Source: Massospora cicadina (lineage: Eukaryota; Entomophthoromycota; Entomophthoromycetes; Entomophthorales; Entomophthoraceae). Taken from it: DNA of 64,000 bases. The notes beneath the pieces are model-generated. The model saw nothing but the letters and a program-made list of their open reading frames with translations, did not search any database and had not been told where the DNA came from. Below are positions 23,841-33,900 of the stretch, in pieces (position 1 is the first letter of the stretch; the number at the start of each line of letters is the position of its first letter). Where the stretch lies: assembly GCA_022478985.1 (NCBI GenBank), contig JAKSZP010000134.1:1-64000 (forward strand). Direction: 5' to 3'. Made by a program: the position numbers and the translations under genes.

Positions 23841-23929
23841 GCGCAGACTAATCTCCTCTGTGAGATTATCAAACTAGATTCAGACTTGAATTGAATAGGT
23901 TGCAAAAGTGATTACAATGAGAGAGAAAA

Positions 23930-23950
23930 GTTTTTGTTACGTTGTTTTCT
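23930..23950. repeat. TSD of LINE B, right copy
   Basis: Perfect copy of 18634-18654. Confidence 0.95.
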
Positions 23951-24990
23951 AGATGGTCAATTTCAGCCAATGTGTGTTTGATAATGGCTGAAACTTCCCT
24001 GTGTCTTCTATATGATATATGTTTATTTTGTTGGGTTGTTGATTTTTAAAATTTTCCTAGGTGGTTAGTGGTTCCAAGAAAAAAGGTGTTTAAAAACCTG
24101 GGTTGAGGATATTTCCTTCATCCAGGATTGAAATTCCGAGTCAGCTAAACTTTCTGGGAGTATTCTGCACCATCTGGGTGCTTGGGTACTTGGTTCCACC
24201 AGTTTATAAGACACCAAAACAAGCCAATGGTCAGAGAATTCATTTTTTGCAGTTTTAAAGTTTTGACTTTAGTTACAGAAAATTATTGGTGCGAGTATTA
24301 GTCTATCCTCAACATAGAGACAAGTGTACCATTGTGTACATGTGGCAGTATCATGTTTTGTAGCAGGGATTGCCTTTTTAGCAGTGGATCATATAATCCC
24401 AGGGTGGCTTTAGTACTTAAAGTTCCACTTGCCCTTGTGGTATCTCCATTGTGTATGGCCATTGGTCCATCTCTGGGTTAATCCAGCAGTTCATGACTCC
24501 CATGATGAAAGTATTTGCTGGTAGATTTAGTTGTGTTAGGGCTGTGATAAATTCTCTTCAGTCATATGCACCATTTGGGGTGTACACACTGGCTATTGTG
24601 TGCACTTCAGTGTGTCATGAGAAGGTTACGGCAAGTATGTGGCCATCCAGGAACAAATTTTTATTAATAGATTTAAAGTTTTGGTTCACGCATACTATCA
24701 CCCCACAGTGGAGTGACCAAAACAATATTGTTGGGAGGAGCATTTTTTCCCATGCCTCCTCCTCTCCCTGTGGACAGTGGGTTTCCTGCACTGCCAGGAT
24801 ATCCACAGGTGGATTTCGTAGGAGACTCAACTTCTTGGCCTGGGACGTTAAGGCCTTGAGTCCCACTATGTTCAGCGTCCCTATCTCTACTGAGACGCCC
24901 AATGCACCTCAGGAGCAGTTAGCAGGGCCCCCCGGCCCTACTCCCTCGCTCACATTGCTCTCCACTGCACCTCAGCTGCGGAGAGCATAA
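23951..24990 (-). pseudogene. LINE A ORF2 AP-type endonuclease
   Basis: The open frame 24902-24615 reads EIGTLNIVGLKAL, then PPVDILAVQETHCPQGEEEA with the metal-site Glu in A-V-Q-E-T-H. Further down, in other frames, are a WTNGHTQW block next to the G-D-x-N site and FSDHWLVLVSY near 24240, with the S-D-H motif intact. These are the landmarks of a LINE endonuclease. The part after about 24000 is the linker that runs into the LINE B insertion point at 23951. Confidence 0.8.
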
Positions 24991-25009
24991 CCATGAGTAG
25001 GAGTTGGGG

Positions 25010-26328
25010 TGTATTCTGCCCCTTTCATCGCCGCAGTTTTTGCTCCTCTCTTGGCTTTGCTCGGTTTCAATATGTTATTGTGGTGCACTTGTGGGTTTTT
25101 ATTGGCCACATTATTTTCTTGCACATTCCATTGTTGATTTCCCTTCCCAATTTGATTAAATTTCGCAATTTCTGGGGTGCACTGAACCCCATATTTGCTG
25201 CATTCATTTCTAAATCAGGTTCCGCCAAATTTGATCTGGTCAGATTGGGTGTATGGTTATCCGCGGGATCTTATTGGTTCATGGACTCAAATTCCTCCAT
25301 GTCTTCCTGGATCTTCTCTGGCGATATAGTTGATTCCACCGAGGCCTTTGCCTTGGCCGCGGCCAGCTTGTGAACTTGTTTGGCCATTTTTTGTTCTTTC
25401 AGGAAAATTGGTTCAATTATTTTATATTGCCCCTATTCTCCCCAGTTGAAGGATTATGTAGTTTCCGTGATTTTGGTGTACTCTGAGTTGTCTTCGCCCA
25501 TTTCCTCCTCACATAATTCCATTTCTCTCAGGCCTTCTATATGGGGCAAGTGTGATCTTGTGCCCAAAGGCCTGGCAGTGGTTGCATATGGGGGGCGCAC
25601 TTTCCACTATTGCGCGGAACAGCTGGGATTTTTCCCATCAATGGTGAAGGATGAAATGTGGGGGATTTTTGTAATATCCTCTACTACATCTTGTTTCAGT
25701 GAAATAATTGCTATTGCCTTCCCTGTGCTAAGGGTCGGCATCAGCTGGAATCTTTACATTTTGAATTGTTCAATTTCTCCGTAGGCTTCCAAGCCTTCTT
25801 GGAGATGTCTTTTGACTACTGTGCGCGCCAGTGTGGTTGGAAGATAATCAAAAATTATGAAAATGTCTTTGGATTCAGTCCAATGGGTGCATTTGGTCAG
25901 GACCAATTGCTGTCCGTTGGGAAGGTTGAGTACCACTCTGACCTTTGCTGCTTTGTTTGCTTCTTCCGCAGTTTTGAACCCAAGATCTACCCAACCTCTG
26001 CGGATAGTATGGGTTGTTAAGTACACCACGTGCAGGAAAAATTTATGTTGGGCTTCACTGAACTTTACCCACATTGTCAGTGTTTCTACGCCCAGGAAAA
26101 ACACATATCCCGTGTTCCACCAATGACAATGGTTGCAATTGGGATACTTCCAAATAGCTGCAATATTTTACCAAAAAATTAACAAAACCCGCAGGTGGCG
26201 CCACCTTGGGTTTTTTTATTTTTGCTGAGATTTTTGTTTGTACCTGTGCGCTTGGTACCTTTGGGTGGTGCAGGTCCAGGTCCGCTGCCCTTTACCGCGT
26301 CTAACCAGCTCTTTACTTTATTATTCAT
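25010..26328 (-). pseudogene. LINE A ORF1, gag-like protein with degenerate zinc knuckle
   Basis: The start is placed at the ATG at 26328-26326 (MNNKVKSWLDAVKGSG), which aligns with LINE C's MGDFNKSQLNWAKAISG. The frame 26104-25754 holds RRGWVDLGFKTAEEANKAAK and TKCTHWTESKDIFIIFDYLP, the conserved ORF1 core. About 25560-25610 encodes CNHCQAFGHK, the first three ligands of a CCHC knuckle; the last Cys is out of phase. Downstream sequence is low-complexity and basic. Several stops are present. Confidence 0.75.
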
Positions 26329-26415
26329 ACTTATCTCACCTGGTGTTGATTATCATATTGTGCTGTTTGAATTGAATCATATTAATAAAAGTGATAATAA
26401 TCAGAAAGAAAAGTC

Positions 26416-26430
26416 CTCTTGTAGAAAAGT
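26416..26430. repeat. TSD of LINE A, right copy
   Basis: Perfect copy of 15838-15852. In this copy it is still part of the element D coding frame (ADNFSTR on the minus strand). Confidence 0.9.
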
Positions 26431-27421
26431 TATCAGCATAAATTGCACCTAAGTAAGTGGATAAGCATCTTTCAACTTGAATGCAAATGGCAGGAAGTTG
26501 CAATATTAAAGCATTGCTAGCACGGGTAACCATTGGCCTGAGTTTTGAAGCAGAAATTACTTTCTGAATGGCACCCATAGCATATTTATGAAACTGGAGA
26601 ATGGCTTGTTTGCTCTATGGGGTCAGGTTTTGGGCGAGAGTTGATGGGGCGAGACCTTTGGAAGCATTTCTGCTTTGTGGGCAATAGCATTGTGGAAGAA
26701 ATGTGTGTCAGGTTGGGCAGCAGCTGCATCAGCAAAATGATGTTGGGTGAATTGCAAATCGTCATTCAGCCATGGGGCATAAAAGCGCCAAGGGATCTCA
26801 ATAGAGGTATATAAAGGGATAAATTATTCCATGCGATTTTGGAGTCTTAGTCACATTACCCGCTTTACCAGTTTCATCCAATGAGGTCCATGGGTTCCTG
26901 TCATACAAGTCCATGTTTTCTGCAATTGGGATGGCTGAGGCTGGCGAATGGGTTGAGGCATGGGGTCAAACCTGTGACCAAGCTGATTTATAATTGTTGG
27001 GAGCATTAGTAGCACTGGACTTAGTAGGAGCCTGATTGGCTGAGATGGACGCATAAGTAGCAGCAAGTTTTGGATGAGGAGGGGTAGGATTGCACCCCAT
27101 TCTGAGAGGGCTGCGGATTGGTTGGTGGAAGGAGCTGGTGGCCAAGACTGCCAAGGTGGCGGAAGCAGCAAGGTAGGGGCAACTACGCTTCAAGTGATCC
27201 AACTCAAAGCAGAAAAAAACAGAAGTTACGCCTTCCCTCAACGCAGGCCTAGATTGAGTGGTAATGGCAGAAGCAATGAAGGCACGAGGGGGAATCTGCT
27301 CAGCAATGGTAGTTAATGTAGGGCTGACTGTGGCAAATTCCTGAGGCCCAGAAAGGCGTGTGGATCCATTGGGGACCACAAATTGAAGGATGGGGTCAGC
27401 GCCATAGGCTGCCAAACCTTC
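26431..27421 (-). pseudogene. Element D ORF1-like protein, middle part with zinc knuckle
   Basis: The frame 27415-26966 reads ILQFVVPNGSTRLSG, a Thr/Ser/Ala/Pro-rich stretch, then CFELDHLKRSC at about 27175-27215, which fits the last three ligands of a C-x2-C-x4-H-x4-C knuckle. The first Cys is displaced, apparently by slippage in the neighbouring T run. A Pro/Ala/Gln-rich tail follows, and then VISASKLRPMVTRASNALIL near 26540. The order (basic or Pro-rich body plus knuckle) is that of a Gag or LINE ORF1, but it is not the ORF1 of LINEs A-C. Confidence 0.6.
27417..27421. repeat. TSD of solo LTR, left copy
   Basis: ccttc, repeated at 27980-27984 right after the LTR. Five base pairs is the usual Ty3/gypsy duplication length. 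The three bases before it (aaa) also match. Confidence 0.8.
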
Positions 27422-27979
27422 TGTTAAGATTCTGATATGACTGGATGATAAGCCCTAAACATGGTGGATTGGCTATGATCCACTGACTATGATTTACAGT
27501 GTACAATTATTTGAGCGCCTTGGGATAAGGCAATATCAAGTCGGAATGTATAGTTTTTGGATCATCTTTAATTAAGGTAATAAGGTGATGTCAACATATG
27601 ATGAATAATTAGTAAATCGCCTCAAACTAAGGTGATATTGAATTTAAGAATATCATACTCTGCCGAAGCCAATGAGAAAATGGCGGAACTAGATAATTTA
27701 AGAAAAATGATTGGTATTGATTGAAGTTGCAGATATATAAGCGAGATGAGACAATTAGAGGAGGAGGATTATTGGTAGGTATAAGGTAGCGAGTGGAGCA
27801 GAAAGAATATCCTAGTTATATTATTAAATTAAAAGTATTGCTGAAGCAAGTGCTTCATATATTATTATTACTGTTTGTTTCAAGGACCGTTGATCTCCAA
27901 ATCATCCATCCATTGCTTAGTGGGTTAAACCCTGCACAAATCTCCCAGAGTATCTCAATAATATCGCCAAAATTATAAA
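27422..27979 (+). repeat. Solo LTR of the element 2/3 superfamily
   Basis: The 558-bp LTR begins TGTTAAGATTCTGATATGACTGG, nearly the same as the element 3 LTR start (TGTTGTGATTCTGATATGACTGG), and matches it in order through 'gagcgcctt', 'gcctcaaa', 'atataagcgagatgagacaatt', 'gctt/gctccatat' and 'taaaccctgc'. It ends ...aattataaa and is flanked by ccttc on both sides. No internal sequence follows, so it is a recombined solo LTR. It is plus-oriented inside minus-strand element D. Confidence 0.9.
27731..27740 (+). promoter_or_regulatory. TATA-like box in solo LTR
   Basis: agatatataa lies just before gcgagatgag. The element 3 LTRs keep atataagcgagatgag at the same relative place (38217-38227 and 43727-43737, minus strand). 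Confidence 0.5.
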
Positions 27980-28585
27980 CCTTCCATCAGCTCTTGATGG
28001 AGCACCACAGGGGGAAGCTGAGTGGGAAGCCCAGATAACTGAACCAGCAATGTGGAGTCAGCAGGGAGTCTTTTGCGCGCTGTGAGAATTTAGGTGCACT
28101 TAAAGAGAAGTGGCACAGATGCTGCAGTAACAACATGGGCTTCCTATGTGAAAACTAGGTGAAGTACTCCTTATAGGGGTAGAAATTGATAAACCTGGTG
28201 GGTTGCATCACCGCCTGTGCCATTTTGATAATGGCTTTGTCCACATATGGAAGAACTTCCCATATTTAACCCAAAGGCCAAAACGCATGTGAGAGCAGGG
28301 AAGTACAAAAGGGCAGCGGGGCACTTCCTGGGATTTTTCAAGGTGGATGGAGAGATCTTTGGGTAGAATGAACCAACCCAAGGATTTTTTAAAACTTGCT
28401 GAATCAATCTGAGAGCGTTTTCCCACTGTATAGAAAACGCTGGGTGGGGGTTTCACTGCTGCCCCACACAGGAGCAGAAGGCGATGTGCCCATGGACATC
28501 AGTGGGTTGATGTCACATCTAATTAGATTGCATCTAGTTTTTTTTTTAAATTTTCTCAAAAGTGGGTTTGAGCGGAAAGAGAGTC
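27980..28585 (-). pseudogene. Element D ORF1-like protein, N-terminal part and 5' end
   Basis: Minus-strand coding runs from about 28590 with stops: SASFKKSLGWFILPKDLSIH, then, in another phase, YFPALTCVLAFGLNMGSS, and finally LPPVVLHQELMEG at the junction. Its frame continues directly into the 27415 frame when the solo LTR and one TSD copy are removed. I do not recognise the N-terminal domain. The first bases (GACTCTCTTTCCGCTCA) resemble LINE 5' ends. Confidence 0.5.
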
Positions 28586-28597
28586 AACAATAGTTAT
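28586..28597. repeat. TSD of element D, right copy
   Basis: aacaatagttat, matching 15521-15531 with one base difference in length. Confidence 0.8.
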
Positions 28598-28709
28598 CAT
28601 GTGCAGCGATAACTCCCACATTCACTAGCGGGATTTGTCCCCCAGCAGATAAGCAGATTTAAGATAAATGGATCAGGCGGAATATATGTATATAAACAAA
28701 ATCACAATA
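28598..28709 (-). repeat. 3' LTR of E, piece 3 of 3 (LTR start)
   Basis: It aligns with 32799-32912: 'gataactcccaaatccacc' versus 'gataactcccacattcact', 'taagcagattta' and 'ggatcag.cgg'. On the minus strand this is where the LTR begins. The adjacent minus-strand sequence GCGAAGGGATA is a fair polypurine tract. Confidence 0.8.
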
Positions 28710-29261
28710 TATCCCTTCGCTTACCAGATTATCTAGCAGAAGGCATAAAATTTGGGGTTGGATGCCACCTCAGGCCATGGTCTTAATTCGGCCATCATTT
28801 TGAATATGACTTCCGTGAACCATGGTTTTCACTGCACTTGACGCATCTCATGCTATGCTTAACAACGTGGTTCCTACTCTTCATTTCCTCCTTGCTGCCA
28901 CCTCCTCAGAGCGCGGTTCTCACAGCCCCTGCCATGAAAGACTATTTTGGTTAGTCTTGCCAGTAATATGTTCTGGAAAGCCTGTATAACCCCAGGTTGG
29001 GCTTATCCCTTCATCATTTAAGGGATATTCTCAGGTGGCTTCCCCAATTCCTTGGTCCCAGTATTATCTCAGACTGGGCTTCATTAACTAGGGCCTCTTT
29101 TCAGTAGATCCAGTTTCACCACGTCCTGATCCAGCTTATATGCTTATTCATTCCAGCACCTCAGGACTACTCATGGTGACACAGTTTCAACCTGAGTTGG
29201 TCCTACCAAGAAACTAAAGGGAATACAACCAGATAATTTTGAAGGTGACAAAATAAAATTT

Positions 29262-29362
29262 TGATATTAATTACTTTCTTATATTTATCTTTTTATATAT
29301 TTTTATATATTTCTTTTTATTTTATATCATTTTTTATATCTTTTTTCTTATGTTATTTTGCA
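29262..29362. repeat. Low-complexity T/A tract
   Basis: Simple sequence of tttatat and ctttt type. A 71-codon frame here (all Phe/Ile/Leu/Ser/Tyr) is a by-product of the tract. Confidence 0.8.
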
Positions 29363-31558
29363 ATTATACTTAACCTATCAGTAGGTATAAAGGTCCATCT
29401 TTTCTTTTCCCCAACTATGGTTCAGAGGTTCCTTTTTTACTATAACAGCTATCATGGTTTAGAGGTCTATTTTTAAGACTTAACCAATATTCGTGATGCA
29501 GCAGTTACCTCTTAATTTTGACCAACACGCCAGGACTTAACAAACTCTTTTTGTAATAGCAGTCCCACAGGAACATTGAAATTACTATCTTCTAGATTCA
29601 AGAGTTTAGGTTTTTAGTATTGACCCACTTCACTATATGTAGATCTTCAATGTTTTTCAGCGTATAAGCATTTATCGCCAACTTGGCTATAATCTCACAT
29701 GGGTTTATCCATTGAGCATTATTTCCTGACTTTACAGCTTCTGACATGTCCTATTTTCTTTCATTTTTTGACAACTGGCACTTGAGTCCTTGGATCCCAT
29801 AAAATGCAAATTCATCACCACCGCCAGTTCCATTCTAAGGGTTTGATTATTTTTTTTCTTTACATTGACTATCTGTTTTGTTCGCCATCCATAACGTTTT
29901 GATTAATTCCACCAACAGATCTGGAAACTATCCTGTAATCACATGTATGGTGTAGTAACATTAACTTCTCCAACTTTAACTTGAGTTGGTTATCTTCATA
30001 CTGGTCTTTCTTTCCTTATTCATTATTTACTTATATTAAGGCTGAGTGACTTCCTCCAAACTCTCTGCATCATTCACTTTCAATTTCAATCTCATTCTCC
30101 AAATAGCATCTCTCCTTGGTATTGTTTCCTGACATAACAGATCCTCACTTAGGTTCTCCATAAATAATTCTGTATACCCTACTTTGTCTGAGCAGAGATA
30201 TGGTGGTACAGGTTCCCTTAAAGTGCTAGATTATTCTGCATCTAGAATGCAAAACAAAATCCTGAACTTTAAGATTCTTCATTTTCTCTGCAGGAATCAC
30301 AAGATTCACGTTTCTCTTTGACTTCTTCCCCCAAACTTGGGGAAGCAAAATGTCCTGTTGCATCACTTTCCTAATTGTGAATTTCGATTTGTAAGCCATT
30401 TTGAAACATCAGGTTTTGTCTCCATTATCTCCTGATTTACTGATCATATTTTTCTCCATAACGTCCCCTTCAAATTCACGATACTTTGATCTTCATTGAC
30501 CAAAATTTCTTCATCATATCAATTAGGCGCATCAAAGTTCATGTCTAATATCCTCATAAATTCTACCATATGTGATGTGGAAGTCATATTCTTCAGCGAT
30601 AAAACCATATCCTGGTTTAGATTTTCATAGCGCCAAATTGACGACTGCATCACTATACACACATCAAAATCCGACAGTATTTTGCCCAGCCAGGATCTGC
30701 AATTCCTGGTAAAAATTTTTGATAAAACCAGCTAAGGTAATATCTTTTCTGGAAATTTATACCTATAAACTCCTGTTTACAGTTTGCCATTCTCACAGGA
30801 CTAGCAAACTCAAGAATGATCGCTTCCTTGACGTCACTATGTGTCCAGTTGTCTCCATTAAGGCGAGGTAACCAGATTCATGCAATTGGTGTCCAGGCAG
30901 TTCATTATGGTTACTGCATTTTCTCAGTCACTAAATCTGAACATCATCATTTCAAGTAGTCAAAGATTCAGGTACGTTATCCAAAAAATTAGGCAATTTA
31001 AGAATATTCTGAAATTTGTCTGACGATCCACTGGCAGGGGATTCCTTAACAAAACCCTAATAACATTTTGAAGCTACTTTGGGAGTTATTTATGAAATTA
31101 CAGTGGTAGATCTAGACATATTTCTTATTAATTGTGCTTTTTCAACTTGATTTGGGCATAATATGTTTAGTTTCGTATGCCTCTAAATGAGCACAATCAC
31201 CTTTGTGATTCTTTAGTTCCTCCAATTACTTCAACATGTGTGCTAAATCTCCAGGAATCTGGTGAATGAGTTCTCGGTCCACTTAGCAATCAGTTTTTAG
31301 AAAGTTTTCTATAATCTCAGATTCTTTTTTCTTCAAAACGGTGACTTTTCATTAAAATCGTTGTTGGCTTTTCAACTTGGTCACTATCAGCCTTGGCTTT
31401 TATCACCCATTCCTCTAATGTAGCAATATCAGCCTGTAATGCCAAGTATAGCGCATTATTATTGAAGGTTTCTAATCTCGTCTAAAGCTTCCTTAATTTG
31501 TTCTTGCGAGACATCAAGATAATTTATTCTATTCAGTTTTGTCTGAAAGCTCAAAAAA

Positions 31559-31575
31559 CCCTGAAGTGAGCACCA
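31559..31575 (-). other. Second primer-binding-like site of E
   Basis: Minus strand: TGGTGCTCACTTCAGGG. It lies 54 bp inside the site that abuts the LTR and resembles the same primer complement. Confidence 0.5.
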
Positions 31576-31610
31576 ATTTTATAACCTGGGAGCTAGTGGA
31601 AACTCAACTA

Positions 31611-31629
31611 CCTCCTGTAGTGAGCACTA
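31611..31629 (-). other. Primer-binding-like site next to 5' LTR of E
   Basis: Minus strand: TAGTGCTCACTACAGGAGG starts one base after the LTR end. It is close to the site of element 3 (TGGTGCTCAATTCAGG) and element 2 (TGGAGCTCACTACAGG). In LTR elements this is where a tRNA 3' end primes first-strand DNA. Confidence 0.65.
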
Positions 31630-31630
31630 A

Positions 31631-32912
31631 TGTTAAAGTCTTGGAGGTGTAAAATTTCATGATTGTAGCTTGTTTTAACTCCTAGATTTCTGCACAGGTT
31701 CTTTATATGTGCAATATATAATTGTTGATAAATAATCTGATAAGATATTTGGGTGGTTGATACAAGTACAAGGGTTAGAATCCAGTTGAGAATTTCATAA
31801 CCAAAAATATCTCTTGATCAGGTTTCTCCTTGGAACAGGTACAATCTTACTTCAACCCACTGATAAAGTACTATATAATTCCCATATAAAAGGGAGTTCC
31901 TAACACTTCACTTCTCCTCTGGAGTTGGCAGCTTCTGGTTGGCAACAATCTTAACCTACTGGAAGTAGGTTAAGTGGTTTTTAAGGAAAATTTATACTTA
32001 AGACTTATATAATAATTCTGAATTAGAGTTCCTCTCCTTAGACTTATTCAGCAAATTTAGTTCATTGGCGTTCTTGACGAAACTTCTATCCCTTCCTTTC
32101 TTGATGCAGGAGCTGCAGAAAACTTTGATAATAATATATACCCAAAAGGATGTCTGACTTCGCAACTTTAACTTCAAGAGTAATAAAAAATCAACAAATG
32201 TATACTATAATAAATATTAGTGTACTGAAGTGTCTGCTTTATTTTAATAGTTAACAAGGATATATAGTGGATTTGGCGCCCAACTCTTCTATTGGCGCCC
32301 CAATTGAAAATGGCAGCCTTGACTGCTGAATTAACCATTTATGAATTGATTTAACAATAAATGACGCTTCTTCTCATTCATCCACCTAGTCAGTATCCGC
32401 CGCTTACTAGATAACAATCTGTTATGGGTTGGATTTAAAGTATCATGTCCCAACGCCATCATCCTACCCAGCGGAGTAACCCCATTAAGCTAACAACCTG
32501 CTTAGGTAATGAAACCTTTACCCATTATCAGCTGGTTGCATTGTCTAAAAGGTTAAACCGCCAGTTGCTGACACCAAAAGCGTTGTCAACGTTCAGAAAC
32601 AACTCAATATACCTTAGACAATAGGTGACAAACCCCAAATGACTCATATAAGTTAATTAAATTATCAATACTAAAATTGATAACCTAATCACTTATTATT
32701 GTCAGGGATCATCCACAACAAAACATTAGCAATATGGTAGATAAAAACCTGGCGGATTTGTTTTTTTGTTAAAGCTAATCCGCTGAACAATAGTTATCAT
32801 ATGGATGATAACTCCCAAATCCACCAGAGGGATTTATCCATTAATGAGTAAGCAGATTTAATGTAATTGGATCAGCCGGGATAATATGGTCATATTCAAA
32901 ATAATAACAACA
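31631..32912 (-). repeat. 5' LTR of E, uninterrupted copy
   Basis: This 1282-bp reference copy reveals all insertions in the other LTR. On the minus strand it starts TGTTGTTATT and ends ACTTTAACA, i.e. TGTT...AACA. The right edge could be 32909 instead (TGTTATT), which would give the acaca/acacc flanking pair. Confidence 0.85.
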
Positions 32913-33900
32913 CCCAATCTGGAGACCTAGGAGTTTCGTTCTTATCCTCAAAGGGTAACTAAAAACTATAGGCAATATTTCTTAGCAGATAAATGCTGGA
33001 CTTTGATGAGGGAGTTGCTAAAGTATCCTCTTGGCTTTGTAATTTCTTAAGGACATTATGCTGCCAATTGTTTAAATATTTAACCTAATATAACTGCTTT
33101 GATTTCCATAAGATGACTGAGAACAAGGTTTAGCCAACCGCAGCAGAGGAGGGATACTGTTTTGCTGAACACCCCTAAATTATATTTAAGAGACAAAAAT
33201 GTAGGCACTAGACAAGTATTTCATCTGTTACCAATGGCACCCCATACAGAAATTCATTTGTCATAACTTGAAGCCAACGCGCTAAGCTGTAGAAGGAAAA
33301 GACCAAAATTAATTTTAAGCCATATGTCACTCAAATTGCAGAACAAGCTCAGTTTGTGGAAGCTTATGAGTCTGATGACCTTACCCCATAGAAAAGGATT
33401 ATTTTGGCTTTGTTTTTCATAACCTCATCTACCCATTTCCCTAACGTTGTAGAAAAGATTTTGGCCGTGATTGAACAAAGTTGGTGAGTCAGCCATCTTC
33501 ACATCAAACGCTTATTTAAGCCTCCCTCTTGAATGCACTTATATCAGTAGGTAGTGTAAGGATTTAAGTTTACATCATTGTCAACACTGGCGCCCCTATA
33601 AAAACCATATTCCTTTTGTGAATAGTTTAATATTGCGCCCAACGCGGCCCAATGTCATCAATATGGTTAAGAATGCCCAGATCGTACTGTTAGCAAAATG
33701 GTGTAAAGTGCCTTGACAATGGTATCTAATCACTATAAGCCAGCTCTCCCACTCTTGTGTTGCACAATGATAACCATAGTTAACAAATTAATACTTTTTA
33801 AGATTTATGTGGCTTTCCTTAGATATGAGGAGAATTTTAAAGTGCTTGGCCAACTGGTGACTTTATATTACTTTCGTGAGAGAAAGGTTCCTCTCACTAG
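32913..33900 (+). pseudogene. Gag remainder and protease remnant, element 4
   Basis: From 32915 the plus strand continues the gag-like frame left at 12390: YPQRVTKNYRQYF, then CWTLMRELLKYPLGF. At about 33567-33600 a frame reads VYIIVNTGAPIKTI, the protease active-site region, with Asn in place of the catalytic Asp (N-T-G-A instead of D-T-G-A). The rest is broken by stops. Gag would form the particle, and the protease would cleave Gag-Pol. Confidence 0.55.

Larger units (their letters stand above)
18655..23929 (-). mobile_element. LINE B, full length, inserted in LINE A
   Basis: A 5275-bp element between perfect 21-bp TSDs. Minus strand: 5' end TTTTCTCTCTCA, ORF1 (23840-22424), ORF2 endonuclease (22410-21700), linker, RT (21079-19499), zf-RVT-like C-terminus (19325-18792), 3' end ...CAATAAATTAAAATTAA. 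It holds the longest frame of the window (526 codons), as expected for the youngest layer of the stack, but it still has frameshifts and a damaged catalytic box. Confidence 0.95.
15853..26415 (-). mobile_element. LINE A, full length, split by LINE B
   Basis: Flanked by a perfect 15-bp TSD. After removal of LINE B and one TSD copy it is 5267 bp. On the minus strand it runs ORF1 (26328 down to about 25010), endonuclease (about 24990-23951), then past LINE B to the RT (about 18280-16950) and the C-terminal zinc motif (about 16450), and ends TTCCCTGAATAAATGG without poly(A). Its relatives B and C have the same order and length. Continuity across B was checked against LINE C: the sequences at 18633 and 23951 line up with one uninterrupted stretch near 55900 of LINE C. 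Confidence 0.9.
15532..28585 (-). mobile_element. Element D: ORF1-only retroposon with LINE-like ends, interrupted twice
   Basis: D is delimited by an 11/12-bp TSD inside the E LTR. Removing LINE A (15853-26415 plus one 15-bp TSD) and the solo LTR (27422-27979 plus 5 bp) leaves about 1.9 kb. On the minus strand it starts GACTCTCTTTCCGCTCA, like the 5' ends of LINEs A-C (CTTTTCTTTCTCA type). It ends with a 40-bp tail like theirs (TGTCCATCACATGG, then AATAAAAT). The interior carries one gag/ORF1-like reading frame with a degenerate zinc knuckle and no endonuclease or RT. I infer a non-autonomous passenger of the LINE machinery. Confidence 0.7.
28710..31630 (-). other. Interior of element E, coding not recognisable
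   Basis: This 2.9-kb interior lies between the two LTRs of E. On the minus strand there are short coding-like blocks, for example WRYENLNQDMVLSLKNMTST near 30620 and LLEMMMFRFSD near 30940, but no zinc knuckle, D-T/S-G-A, RT, RNase H or integrase motif. It is too short for gag plus a full pol. It could be a gag-like or non-coding cargo of a non-autonomous element. Confidence 0.5.
12391..32912 (-). mobile_element. LTR retrotransposon E (large LTRs, no pol seen), split by nested insertions
   Basis: An intact 1282-bp LTR (31631-32912) and a second copy split into three pieces (12391-12635, 14625-15531, 28598-28709; about 1264 bp in total) bracket a 2.9-kb interior at 28710-31630. On the minus strand the LTR begins TGTTGTTATT and ends TTTAACA. 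A primer-binding-like site sits next to the intact LTR inside the element, which fixes the minus orientation. The flanks read acaca on the left and acacc on the right if the right edge is set at 32909, an imperfect 5-bp duplication. Without nested DNA the element is about 5.5 kb. No RT or integrase motif was found, so it is probably non-autonomous or decayed past recognition. Confidence 0.75.

Noticed and set aside
24451..24990. 179-codon plus-strand frame
   Set aside because: It lies opposite the LINE A endonuclease coding strand and has no motif of its own, so it is a shadow frame.
29261..29476. 71-codon hydrophobic frame that looks like membrane segments
   Set aside because: It is produced by a T/A-rich simple tract and contains only the residues such a tract encodes.
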